A DNA stretch of 52,490 nt, from assembly GCA_002719675.1 (NCBI GenBank), contig PBID01000005.1, forward strand, positions 1-52,490, in the 5' to 3' direction. The position numbers were made by a program, and so were the translations under genes. Source of the DNA: Chloroflexota bacterium. GTDB taxonomy: Bacteria > Chloroflexota > Dehalococcoidia > Lucifugimonadales > GCA-2719675. The notes below the pieces were generated by a model. It was not told where the DNA came from. It ran no database searches and was given only the letters and a program-made list of their open reading frames with translations. Positions within the stretch are counted from its first letter, which is position 1. Every line of letters begins with the position of its first letter. Positions 1 to 8,706 of the stretch are shown here, in pieces.

Positions 1-1
1 T

Positions 2-103
2 TGGAACGGATCTACAGATTTATCTAAGATATCAGGTAGACCAGTCAGAGTACGATTTGTAATGAACGATGCTGACATATATTCATTAAGATTTAAAAGT
101 TAG
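2..103 (+). CDS. 3' end of a beta-propeller glycosidase-like protein (partial)
   Basis: An open frame enters from the left window edge and ends at TAG 101-103, giving 33 residues. These residues match the C-terminus of the next gene almost exactly, including the stretches STDLSKISGRPVR and MNDADIYSLRF. The fragment is therefore the tail of a third tandem paralogue whose body lies outside the window. Its stop overlaps the AGGAG ribosome-binding site (102-106) of the next gene, so the two are probably co-transcribed. The near-identity holds at DNA level too, with only two substitutions between positions 10 and about 95, which is unusual beside the diverged third copy. Identity as a paralogue is certain; function is inferred only from the neighbours. 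Confidence 0.85.
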   Translation, partial: WNGSTDLSKISGRPVRVRFVMNDADIYSLRFKS

Positions 104-112
104 GAGTTTGTT

Positions 113-1594
113 TTGTCTGAAGTTTTACATTTAGAGAATAAAAGAGAATTATTTGTAGATTATTATTTGACTGATGATTTTGATGGGACAGCATTGAAAT
201 TACATCATCCTGCCCCTGCTGATATTGCAATTAAATATGATCAACCTTGGGAGACAGAATCAACATGTGCTTCTTTTTACACAACTGTTTTTCAAGACGG
301 TGATATTTTTCGAATGTATTATAGAGCTGATTCTAGATATGTTTGTTACGCAGAAAGTAAAGATGGAATTAATTGGGATAAACCTAATGTTTCTTTAATT
401 AAGCATGATAAATCAAAAAATAATAATATTATTTTGCCAGATTGTCAGATAGTATTTTCTCCGTTTTTGGATACAAAGCCTGGAGTTTCTCAAGAACAAA
501 AATATAAAGCTAATATGGAAAGGGCTGGTTTTAAACTAGATCCTTTGAAGAAAGGCCTTAATTTTTATTCATCAGCTGATGGGAAACAATTCATTCGAAT
601 TCAAGGTGATCCTGCTATTCCATGGACAATTCCTAATCATTTTGATTCTCAAAATGTCATATTTTGGTCTGAAGTTGAATCACAATATGTAATGTATGCC
701 AGATATATGGTTGGACCAGATGGAAAAACTATTGATAATGATCAATATATGTACAAGCTTGATTTATTGTCTAATTCTAAAGATAAATATAAAGCTTCTG
801 ATTTTCCTACATATATCAGATCAACTGTAAGGTCTACGTCACCAGATTTTGAAAACTGGTCAGAGTTTACACCAATGGAATACAGTGATACTGATTCCAT
901 CACACCATCTGCACAACTTTATACTAATTCCACAATTCCATATTTTAGAGCTAACCATATTTACTTATCGTTACCTGGTAGAATATTTTTTGGGAAAATT
1001 AAGGATCCAAAGATTATGTCCCGTGATACTGACAGCGAGGATTATGGAGATTGTTCTGACGGAGTGTTGATGACAACTCGTGCAGGAAGTAATCGGTATG
1101 ATTTTATATTCAGAGAAAGCTTATTTAGGCCTGGAATAGGGGATGAAAACTGGACTACAAGAAATAATTATCCAACACTTGGGATAATTCAGACAAGTAA
1201 GACAGAGATATCGATATTTGTACAACGTCGTTATGCACAACCAACCGCATATTTAGAGAGGATGACGTTGAGGTTAGATGGATTTGCATCATTGAATGCA
1301 GGTTATGACGAAGGTCAGATGATTACTAAGGCACTAGATTTCACAGGTAATAAGTTAGAGTTAAATTATTCTACGAGTGCAGCAGGTAGAATAAAGGTAG
1401 AGATATTGGATGAGTCGGGGACACCGTTAGAAGGATATGGAATAGATGATTGTGATGACTTAATAGGAGATGAGATATCAGGATATGTATCATGGCGAGG
1501 ATCTACAGATTTATCTAAGATATCAGGTAGACCAGTCAGAGTAAGATTTGTAATGAATGATGCTGACATATATTCATTAAGATTTGAAAATTAA
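113..1594 (+). CDS. Predicted beta-propeller glycosidase-like protein, copy 2
   Basis: A 493-residue protein starting at TTG 113, six bases after AGGAG (102-106). It has no signal peptide. Near residues 11-18 it carries RELFVDYYL, and at 79-88 YAESKDGINW, the 'AESxDGxxWxKP' blade motif seen in five-bladed propellers related to glycoside hydrolase families 32, 43, 62 and 68. Later blades repeat similar aromatic/Asp patterns (SSADGKQF, SPDFENW). The last 110 residues (from about LRLDGFASLNAG) look like a beta-sandwich end domain containing ELNYSTSA. The gene is homologous along its whole length to the next gene. Activity on a sugar polymer or oligosaccharide is inference; catalytic carboxylates cannot be assigned by eye. 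The last ~350 bases use more GTA/GCA/ACG/AGG codons than the rest and nearly match the upstream copy. Confidence 0.75.
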   Translation: MSEVLHLENKRELFVDYYLTDDFDGTALKLHHPAPADIAIKYDQPWETESTCASFYTTVFQDGDIFRMYYRADSRYVCYAESKDGINWDKPNVSLIKHDKSKNNNIILPDCQIVFSPFLDTKPGVSQEQKYKANMERAGFKLDPLKKGLNFYSSADGKQFIRIQGDPAIPWTIPNHFDSQNVIFWSEVESQYVMYARYMVGPDGKTIDNDQYMYKLDLLSNSKDKYKASDFPTYIRSTVRSTSPDFENWSEFTPMEYSDTDSITPSAQLYTNSTIPYFRANHIYLSLPGRIFFGKIKDPKIMSRDTDSEDYGDCSDGVLMTTRAGSNRYDFIFRESLFRPGIGDENWTTRNNYPTLGIIQTSKTEISIFVQRRYAQPTAYLERMTLRLDGFASLNAGYDEGQMITKALDFTGNKLELNYSTSAAGRIKVEILDESGTPLEGYGIDDCDDLIGDEISGYVSWRGSTDLSKISGRPVRVRFVMNDADIYSLRFEN

Positions 1595-1612
1595 TTTTCC
1601 AGGGGTTTTTTG

Positions 1613-3073
1613 ATGGGATCAATAACGATTGGTAATTTCAGGCAACTTTTTTTTGATGATTATTTTATTAAAGATATGCAGAATGTAAGCAGAAAATTAC
1701 ATTCTCCTGTTTTTCGTGAAATTGTTCTTTCTTCAGATTCACCTGCTGATAAAGCTAGTGCAATGTTTATGGTCGTGTTAAAAGATGATGGAAAATATAA
1801 AGCTTGGTATCGTTGTGATCATATTGGATCTCCGGAAGTTAGAAATCCAAGACATGCCGCTTATGCAGAAAGTAAAGATGGGATTCATTGGGAAAAACCA
1901 TCGTTAGGATTGTTTGAGATTAACGGATCAAAAGATAATAATCTAGTTTGGATGGGACCTGGTTCGAATCTTGCACCATTTATAGATTCAAATCCAAATG
2001 TTAGAGAAGATCAAAGATATAAGGCAATAATAAGGACGTCTAAAGCTGATCAACATCATCCAATAATTGGAACTTCAGGAGGTCTTGATGCAGCAGTGTA
2101 CGGTCTTGTTTCCCCAGATGGTATACACTGGAATTTAATTCAAGATACTCCAATTTTAACAGAAGGTCCATTTGATTCTTTTAATATTCCTTTTTGGGAT
2201 CCACTTATTCAAGAATATGTTATTTATACTAGGGGGATAGGTGGTGTAAAAGACTCGAATAGCCAAGAGGAAAATATTGATATTAAGTCTATTGAATATG
2301 GCAAAACAACGTGGGATTTTTTTGGAGGTGTTCGTTGGATTAGAAGATCAACTTCGAAAGATTTTATAAATTGGACTCCATTGCAAGATATTAATACAGG
2401 TGATACTCCATTTGAACATCTATATACCAATTCTTGTACTCCTTATCATAGAGCTCCAAATATTTATTTGATGTTTCCGTCCAGATATGTAATTGAACAT
2501 ACCCCAGACAATGATTGGATTCATGGAGAGGGAGTGAACGATATAGTTTTGATGTCTAGCAGAGATGGAATTAATTTTGACAGAACTTTTATGGAAGGTT
2601 TTATTAGGCCAGGTTTGGATATTGAGAATTGGCATGAACGGGGTATTTATATGGAAAAAGGTATCCTTCAGACTTCTGATAATGAAATGAGTATGTATTT
2701 AAGTGAACATATTAGATATCCTTCTTCAAGAATACGTAGATTAACTATTCGTACTGATGGATTTGTTTCTGTAAATTCTGGATTCTCAGGTGGTGAATTT
2801 ATTAGTCATGATTTCATTTTAGAAGGAGATCAATTAGAGTTAAATTATTCAACTTCTGCTTCAGGATATTTGAAAGCAGAATTACAAGATCTTGAAGGGA
2901 CACCTATCCCAGGATTTTCTATCCAAGAATGTCCTGAAAAGTTTGGTGATGAAATAGATGGAATTATTAAATGGAATAACAAAGAAAATCTTAGGGAATT
3001 ATTGGGTAAATCAGTCAGACTTAGGGTAGCTTTGAAAGATGCTGATTTGTTTTCCTTAAAATTTTTAAAATAA
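1613..3073 (+). CDS. Predicted beta-propeller glycosidase-like protein, copy 3
   Basis: A 486-residue protein and third member of the tandem family. ATG 1613 is preferred over the TTG immediately before it; CAGGGG (about 1599-1604) is the likely ribosome-binding site. It begins with QLFFDDYFI, where copy 2 has ELFVDYYLT. It has the blade motif AYAESKDGIHW at about residues 83-93, several further propeller-like repeats (SPDGIHW, SSRDGINF) and the same C-terminal sandwich motif ELNYSTSAS. Unlike the pair upstream, its DNA is clearly diverged, so this copy has escaped recent homogenisation. The 18-base gap to copy 2 suggests one transcript. No membrane segment or signal peptide is visible, so it is predicted cytoplasmic, acting on small imported carbohydrates or related compounds. 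Substrate is unknown. Confidence 0.75.
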   Translation: MGSITIGNFRQLFFDDYFIKDMQNVSRKLHSPVFREIVLSSDSPADKASAMFMVVLKDDGKYKAWYRCDHIGSPEVRNPRHAAYAESKDGIHWEKPSLGLFEINGSKDNNLVWMGPGSNLAPFIDSNPNVREDQRYKAIIRTSKADQHHPIIGTSGGLDAAVYGLVSPDGIHWNLIQDTPILTEGPFDSFNIPFWDPLIQEYVIYTRGIGGVKDSNSQEENIDIKSIEYGKTTWDFFGGVRWIRRSTSKDFINWTPLQDINTGDTPFEHLYTNSCTPYHRAPNIYLMFPSRYVIEHTPDNDWIHGEGVNDIVLMSSRDGINFDRTFMEGFIRPGLDIENWHERGIYMEKGILQTSDNEMSMYLSEHIRYPSSRIRRLTIRTDGFVSVNSGFSGGEFISHDFILEGDQLELNYSTSASGYLKAELQDLEGTPIPGFSIQECPEKFGDEIDGIIKWNNKENLRELLGKSVRLRVALKDADLFSLKFLK

Positions 3074-3145
3074 TTTATATACTTAAAATAGATTTTTATT
3101 CCTTGATGGAATTTGTATTTTTAAAGAATTTTCTACTTGGATGTG

Positions 3146-3304
3146 TTATTTGGATTGAATCTTCCAAAATCCAATGCCAGATAAAATACCGATAATCCCT
3201 GAGAATGTCATTGGAATGCCAACATCTCCACCAAAGTCTGGTAACCCCAAACCTAAACTAGCCAACCCAACTACTATCAACAAAATTGGAATAATCTTAC
3301 TCAT
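3146..3304 (-). CDS. Small predicted membrane protein (52 aa)
   Basis: An unlisted short ORF reading right to left, 52 residues starting MSKIIPILLIVVGLASLG and ending FWKIQSK. It has two hydrophobic stretches separated by a Gly/Asp/Pro-rich turn (LPDFGGDVGIP), so it should span the membrane twice. Two consecutive ATGs (3307 and 3304) follow CAGGAG; the second gives the better spacing of six bases. The ribosome-binding site, length and hydrophobic pattern support a real gene in an otherwise empty gap. I do not recognise a family. Confidence 0.6.
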   Translation of the reverse strand: MSKIIPILLIVVGLASLGLGLPDFGGDVGIPMTFSGIIGILSGIGFWKIQSK

Positions 3305-3307
3305 CAT

Positions 3308-3736
3308 AATCTCCTGAAAATTATTTTGAGGGAAATTTTATATGATTAGATGGAATATTTAAAGTAAATTAACAGGAAGTGGTACGAAGGTAGCTCAGCA
3401 ATTACTTGAAGCCTACTTCCTTGCGGATTAACATATTTCAGTTAAAAATTCAGCAAAAGTAATAACTGTCCAGCAGTCATAAGAGAACTACCAACGCACC
3501 ATAGATATATTATCATGCCCTTTTTGTTTTTCATGTCAGACATACTTAATGACACACTTCACTAAAACGTTAACAACAATCCTATACGATGGTAAACTAT
3601 TAGACTGAAAACGCTCACATATACGTCAGCCTACTACAGTTAATGGTAGTTGTTGAGATGATAAGTAAAATAGGTTTTTATACACTTTCATCGTAATATA
3701 TTAGGTGAGTTATTTTAAAGAACGGAGATTAAAATA
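3308..3736. other. Gap with little coding signal; one weak small ORF and a hairpin
   Basis: No convincing gene or RNA family is recognised. Seven bases AGGAAGT (3374-3380) can pair with ACTTCCT (3415-3421) around a 34-base loop containing a 'GTAGCTCAG' stretch that superficially resembles a tRNA D-arm. No acceptor, anticodon or T-arm follows. A minus-strand 33-codon ORF (3442-3543) is listed separately. The right edge holds the ribosome-binding site CGGAG (3723-3727) of the aminopeptidase gene. Confidence 0.5.
3442..3543 (-). CDS. Possible tiny membrane peptide (33 aa)
   Basis: This short minus-strand ORF would encode a peptide with a basic start (MSDMKNKKG) followed by a single hydrophobic span (MIIYLWCVGSSL...LLLLLNF). 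The 'positive-inside then hydrophobic' layout is typical of small single-span proteins. There is no good ribosome-binding site before the ATG. It could equally be chance in an AT-rich gap. Confidence 0.3.
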   Translation of the reverse strand: MSDMKNKKGMIIYLWCVGSSLMTAGQLLLLLNF

Positions 3737-6319
3737 TTGTCTAAGTTGAATATTCTACCTAAAGCTGTCATCCCCAATCATTATGATATTAGTTTAGATG
3801 TAGATTTTGATTCTTTTAAATTTGAAGGGTCTGAAGATATACAGATTGAAATTTTAAAGCCTGTGTCTGAGATTGTATTGAATAGTGTTGATTTAGAAAT
3901 TATTAATGTTAGTTTTTTATCTAATCAAGACTTGGATTTATCTAAACCTAAAATCACTTTAAATAATGAGTATTTGAAAATAGATTTTGGTCAACAAATT
4001 CCTGCTTGTACAGGTGTTTTGAAAATTGATTTTTGTGGAACTTTAAGTGATGATTTAAAAGGATTCTATAAGGCCTCTTATAAAGACGAAGATGATTCAG
4101 TAAAATATTTGGCGACAACTCAATTTGAAGCTACTGACGCTAGAAGAGCTTTCCCCTGTTGGGATGAACCAGCATTTAAAGCAACATTTAATTTATCTCT
4201 TTCTGTACCTAATGAATTTTCTGCAGTTTCGAATATGCAAATTGTTTCCGAAATAAAATCTCCTAAACCTAATACAAAAATAGTAAAATTTGAGAAAACA
4301 CCTCCTATGTCTACATATTATTTAGCATTCATAATTGGTGATCTTGGTTCAATTGAACGTGAAACAGAATTTGGTACTTTGATTAGAGTTTGGACAACTG
4401 CTGGTAAAGAGAAACAAGGAGAATATGCACTTGATGTTGCAGAAAAGTTATTGAAATTCTTCAACCAATATTTTGGAATAAAATATCCACTTCAGAAGTT
4501 AGACCATTTGGCAATACCAGATTTTGCTGCGGGAGCTATGGAAAATTGGGGAGCTATTACTTATCGAGAAAATGCTCTTCTTGTTGATCCTGAAAATAGT
4601 TCTGTAGCTACAAAACAGATTGTCGCATCAATTATTTCACACGAAATGGCCCATATGTGGTTCGGTGATTTAGTAACTATGTCATGGTGGAACGATTTAT
4701 GGCTAAATGAAAGTTTTGCTTCATGGATGGGTGATAAGGCTGTGGATAGCATTTTCCCTGAATGGAAAGTTTGGTCACAATTTGTATCTCAAGATACTAA
4801 TCAAGCATTACAACTTGATGGTTTGAAGAATTCTCATCCCATTAATCAAGAAGTAAATGACCCTTCTGAAATTGGCCAGCTTTTTGATGCTATTAGTTAT
4901 AGTAAAGGTGGTTCAGTACTGAGAATGTTGGAGACATTTTTAGGTGAAGAAACGTTTAGATTAGGTATAGTTGATTACTTAAATGAACATCAGTATTCAA
5001 ATGCAGAAGGAAAAGATTTATGGAGATCTTTGGACAAAGTTTCAGGTAAACCTGTATCAGAAATGATGGATAAATGGATTAATCAAACAGGTTATCCCGT
5101 TGTTGAAGTTGATGTTTCTAAGGCAGATAAAAATATAATTTCAATGAATCAAGAGAGATTTTTATATGAAAAAATCCTTGGAGGTGAAGATTCTGAGAAT
5201 ACAACTTGGGATATACCTATTTCAATAATCTCTTCAAAACAATCTTCACCAGAAACAGTTTTAATGAGAGAAAAAAGTTTAGATTTTAATTTTAAAAATT
5301 TTTCAAATTCTAACTGGTTTAAGTTAAATTCTGACCAAGCTTCGTTTATTCGTGTTAATTATCCAGAAGACGCTTTAAAACAGATTGAATCTGGGATTCT
5401 TTCTGGTAATTTGTCTGATATAGATCGTTTAGGAATACAAAATGATTGTTTTGCATTATCAGTTGCTGGCTATTTCCCAGGGTCTAGGTATTTGTCGTTG
5501 TTAAAGGCATATACTGATGAAACTGATGCTATAGTATGGTCTGATTTGGCTAGTAATTTAAATTCTATAAATTCCTTGTTAGAAGATACTGCTATTAATG
5601 AAGTATTTAATAAATATGCTTGTGATTTGTTTCAGAAAATAGGTGCTCATGTAGGCTGGGAACCAAAATCCACGGATGATCATTTGGATATTTTATTAAG
5701 AAGTATTGTTTTGGGACAACTTGGTGATTATGGCGATAAAAAAACAATTGAAAAAGGAATTACTTTATACGAAGATTTTAAAAATGATTTATCTTCTATT
5801 GATCCAAATATACGTAAAGTTGTATTAACACTTGCTGCTAAATCTGGTTCTAAGGATACATTCGATGAAATGTGGGATCTTTATGATAAAGAACTATTTG
5901 AAGAAGAAAAAACTAGAATTCTTTCTGCATTGACCTGTTTTAATCAGACAGATTTATTGTTAGATTTATTAGATCGTTCTTTAGATAAAGATAAAGTTAG
6001 ATTACATAATTGTATTGGAGTCGTTACTGGTGTATCTTTTAACCGGACAGGTAAAAAATTGGCTTGGGAATTTCTTAAGGATAATTGGAGTGAGTTTGAT
6101 AAAAGATATGGTAAGGGTGGATTTGGTTTAATGAGATTAGTTAGTATAACCAAGAGATTTTCAACCCAAAATGAATATGACGATGTTATGCAATTTTTTA
6201 AAAACAATCCTGTACCTGCAGCTGAAAGAACTGTTCGTCAGTCACTAGAAAAGATTAAAATTAACGTTGCATGGTTAGATAAAAATATTAAAGAAATCAA
6301 AAAACTTTTAGGTGACTAA
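3737..6319 (+). CDS. M1 family metallo-aminopeptidase
   Basis: An 860-residue zinc aminopeptidase that removes N-terminal residues from peptides, presumably in the cytoplasm since no signal peptide is visible. The substrate-binding motif GAMENWG lies near residue 265. The zinc site HEMAHMWFGD begins near residue 301, with the downstream glutamate in NESFASW about 19 residues later. The N-terminal beta domain (about 1-190) precedes the thermolysin-like catalytic domain, and residues from about 520 form the helical C-terminal domain, giving the standard length for the PepN/ERAP-type family. The start is TTG 3737, nine bases after CGGAG. The neighbouring glycerate kinase lies 28 bases downstream on the same strand. 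The family is certain; the exact subfamily and symbol are not. Confidence 0.95.
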   Translation: MSKLNILPKAVIPNHYDISLDVDFDSFKFEGSEDIQIEILKPVSEIVLNSVDLEIINVSFLSNQDLDLSKPKITLNNEYLKIDFGQQIPACTGVLKIDFCGTLSDDLKGFYKASYKDEDDSVKYLATTQFEATDARRAFPCWDEPAFKATFNLSLSVPNEFSAVSNMQIVSEIKSPKPNTKIVKFEKTPPMSTYYLAFIIGDLGSIERETEFGTLIRVWTTAGKEKQGEYALDVAEKLLKFFNQYFGIKYPLQKLDHLAIPDFAAGAMENWGAITYRENALLVDPENSSVATKQIVASIISHEMAHMWFGDLVTMSWWNDLWLNESFASWMGDKAVDSIFPEWKVWSQFVSQDTNQALQLDGLKNSHPINQEVNDPSEIGQLFDAISYSKGGSVLRMLETFLGEETFRLGIVDYLNEHQYSNAEGKDLWRSLDKVSGKPVSEMMDKWINQTGYPVVEVDVSKADKNIISMNQERFLYEKILGGEDSENTTWDIPISIISSKQSSPETVLMREKSLDFNFKNFSNSNWFKLNSDQASFIRVNYPEDALKQIESGILSGNLSDIDRLGIQNDCFALSVAGYFPGSRYLSLLKAYTDETDAIVWSDLASNLNSINSLLEDTAINEVFNKYACDLFQKIGAHVGWEPKSTDDHLDILLRSIVLGQLGDYGDKKTIEKGITLYEDFKNDLSSIDPNIRKVVLTLAAKSGSKDTFDEMWDLYDKELFEEEKTRILSALTCFNQTDLLLDLLDRSLDKDKVRLHNCIGVVTGVSFNRTGKKLAWEFLKDNWSEFDKRYGKGGFGLMRLVSITKRFSTQNEYDDVMQFFKNNPVPAAERTVRQSLEKIKINVAWLDKNIKEIKKLLGD

Positions 6320-6347
6320 TTGTTTATTTTTGTAAGTAGTAAAGAGT

Positions 6348-7502
6348 ATGAGTATTAAAGTTGTTATAGCTCCTCAAGAATTTAAAGGCAGTGTTTCTGC
6401 TGTTAAAGTTTCACAAGCAATGTCTGAAGGAGTTAAAAAAGTATTCCCTGATGCAGATATTACTATGATTCCTGTTGCTGATGGAGGTGATGGTACATTA
6501 AATACACTTGTTGAATCAACAGGAGGCAAGAAAATTTCTTCTGACGTAACTGGCCCTTTAGGACAGGTGATTTCATCTGAATGGGGAGCATTAGGTGATG
6601 GAGATACTGCTGTAATTGAAATGGCAAAAATTGCTGGATTGACATTAGTACCTGAAATTGATCGAAATCCTCTGTTAACTACTACTTTTGGTTTGGGTGA
6701 GATAGTAAAAGATGCTTTGGATAAAAATTTCAGAAAATTTATTATAGGTATTGGAGGAAGTGTCACCAATGATGCTGGTGCTGGAATGGCTCAAGCTTTA
6801 GGGGTTAGATTACTTGATTCTTTTGGGAATAATATTTCTTTTGGTGGTTCTGGATTAATAGATTTACAAAAAATAGAAATATCTGATAGAGATCCTAGAG
6901 TGAATGAATCCCAATTTTTAGTTGCTTGTGATGTCAATAATCCCTTGACAGGAGAAGAGGGAGCTTCTGCTGTATATGGTCCTCAAAAAGGTGCTACTCC
7001 TGAAATGGTAAAAACATTAGATGACGCGTTATTTAATTTTTCTCAAGTTGTGTCTAGAGATGTTGGAAAAGAAATCAATGATATTCCTGGTTCTGGTGCT
7101 GCTGGTGGTTTAGGAGGAGGGATTGTAGCATTATTAGATGGTCAATTAATTCCTGGTTCTAAAATAATATTGGATATGCTAGGAATTGAGAAAAAAATTA
7201 TTGATTCTGATTTGGTGATTACTGGAGAAGGCCAAACTGATTTTCAAACTATTTTTGACAAAGCTCCAATAAGTGTTTCTAAAATTGCAAAATCTTTAAG
7301 TATTCCTTGTATAGCTATTAGTGGTTCATTAGGTGAAGGTTTTGAATCTGTATATGCTGAGGGAATAGTATCAATTTCTTCAATTTTAAACAAACCAATG
7401 AATTTTGACGAAGCAATAATTCATTCTGAAGATTTAATTACTACCGCTACTGAACAAGCAATGAAATATTTAAAAATCGGGAAAAAATTAAATCTTGATT
7501 AA
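6348..7502 (+). CDS. Glycerate kinase (GlxK/GarK type)
   Basis: A 384-residue protein of the type 2 glycerate kinase family, which phosphorylates D-glycerate with ATP to 2- or 3-phosphoglycerate. Diagnostic stretches are APQEFKGS near residues 7-14, PVADGGDGT near 42-50, IGIGGSVTNDAGAGM near 131-145, and GSGAAGGLGGG near 249-259. The length matches the family. It follows the aminopeptidase gene closely and converges on the enolase-superfamily gene. It may channel glycerate from sugar-acid breakdown, consistent with the neighbouring sugar-acid dehydratase-like gene, but that link is inference. An ATG start is used with only a weak upstream purine run (AGTAAAGAG). Confidence 0.93.
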   Translation: MSIKVVIAPQEFKGSVSAVKVSQAMSEGVKKVFPDADITMIPVADGGDGTLNTLVESTGGKKISSDVTGPLGQVISSEWGALGDGDTAVIEMAKIAGLTLVPEIDRNPLLTTTFGLGEIVKDALDKNFRKFIIGIGGSVTNDAGAGMAQALGVRLLDSFGNNISFGGSGLIDLQKIEISDRDPRVNESQFLVACDVNNPLTGEEGASAVYGPQKGATPEMVKTLDDALFNFSQVVSRDVGKEINDIPGSGAAGGLGGGIVALLDGQLIPGSKIILDMLGIEKKIIDSDLVITGEGQTDFQTIFDKAPISVSKIAKSLSIPCIAISGSLGEGFESVYAEGIVSISSILNKPMNFDEAIIHSEDLITTATEQAMKYLKIGKKLNLD

Positions 7503-7515
7503 TTTTTTATAAAGG

Positions 7516-8691
7516 TTATCTAACTACATCTACGAAGTAGTTGCCTTCAATATATGGGAATTTTTCTGTAAGGTTGTCAGCTAGATTTACACCTAAACCA
7601 GGCCCTTCAATTGATATTGAGCCTGATTTTATAGGATATTCTTTGAGAATGTCCCATTGTAATGGACCTTGTACCATGCACATTTCAACAAATTGAGGAT
7701 TTAAAAGTGAAGATGCAAAATGAGCACTTGCAACAACCATTAGGCCGTTATGCCAACTATGAGGTATAACTTTAATTCCATTATTCTCAGCATATTTTGA
7801 TATTCTTAAACATTCTGTAATACCAGCTTCGCCAACATCAGGTTGGATGATGTCATATGCTTTTTTATCAATGTATGGCACAAATTGTGCGAGTGTAGTT
7901 AATTGTTCGCCTCCAGATATTGGCATCTCAACAGAAGCATTTAGTTTAATATATCCTTCAATATCATCTTTGTTAATTGGTTCTTCGAACCATAGAAAGC
8001 CTAGTTTTTCAAGCTCTTTAGCTATTTTGGAGGCTTGTTCAATATTTAAGTTGCAGTTTCCATCAACCATTAGATTCATTTTTTTACCGACCTCACTAGA
8101 AAGGTCTTTCATTAATCCGATAAATTTATCTGTTGTAACATTATCCCATGTCCATTTTGTACCAATTCTAACTTTTGTTGCTGAAAATCCCAAATCAATA
8201 TAACTTTTTGTTTCTTCTATAAGTTGATTAGGATCTTCTCTCCAATCATATCTAACTCCACTAGAAGCATATACTTTCATAGAATCTTTAGATTTTGGTG
8301 AAATTAATTTTGACACGGAGGTTTTATTGATTTTTGCTTTAAGGTCCCATATTGCACAATCTAAACCACCAACGGCAGAATCATGACCTCTTAGAAATGA
8401 ATTATTTTTATAATTAAAATGTTCGTGGGTAAAACCTACTGGATGTGGAAGGAATTCAATTTCACGGGGGTCTTTTCCAATTATTTCGGGAGCAAATTTA
8501 TCAATCCATATTTTAATAAACGATGGATTCCCATAAGCGCATGCTTCACCAATTCCTACCAAATCTGAATCTGTTGAAACAACTACTATAGCAACGTCAG
8601 CTTTTAATGTTTTTACGTTAAATGTTTTCCATTGATTTTCAATTTCATGAATTCTACTTAAACATATTGTTTCTATATTTGTGATTTTCAC
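7516..8691 (-). CDS. Mandelate racemase/muconate lactonizing-type enolase superfamily enzyme
   Basis: A 391-residue enolase-superfamily member that would abstract the proton alpha to a carboxylate of a sugar acid or similar compound using a magnesium ion. The N-terminal capping domain covers about residues 1-125 and the barrel follows. Visible features are the barrel lysine region KVRIG, the metal ligands in LMVDGN, WFEEPI and SGGEQL, and the catalytic-histidine region VIPHSWHNG, the pattern of the mandelate racemase subgroup. The start is GTG 8691 behind CAGGAG. It is 15 bases downstream of the RraA-like gene, so they probably form an operon. Substrate cannot be read from sequence; sugar-acid dehydratase is the likeliest role. 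Confidence 0.9.
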   Translation of the reverse strand: MKITNIETICLSRIHEIENQWKTFNVKTLKADVAIVVVSTDSDLVGIGEACAYGNPSFIKIWIDKFAPEIIGKDPREIEFLPHPVGFTHEHFNYKNNSFLRGHDSAVGGLDCAIWDLKAKINKTSVSKLISPKSKDSMKVYASSGVRYDWREDPNQLIEETKSYIDLGFSATKVRIGTKWTWDNVTTDKFIGLMKDLSSEVGKKMNLMVDGNCNLNIEQASKIAKELEKLGFLWFEEPINKDDIEGYIKLNASVEMPISGGEQLTTLAQFVPYIDKKAYDIIQPDVGEAGITECLRISKYAENNGIKVIPHSWHNGLMVVASAHFASSLLNPQFVEMCMVQGPLQWDILKEYPIKSGSISIEGPGLGVNLADNLTEKFPYIEGNYFVDVVR

Positions 8692-8706
8692 TTAAGGCTC
8701 CTGGTG

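Noticed and set aside
3374-3421. tRNA-like stretch (GTAGCTCAG) inside a hairpin
   Set aside because: No matching D-stem partner, anticodon arm, T-loop or acceptor could be found, so it is not a tRNA; a chance D-arm resemblance.
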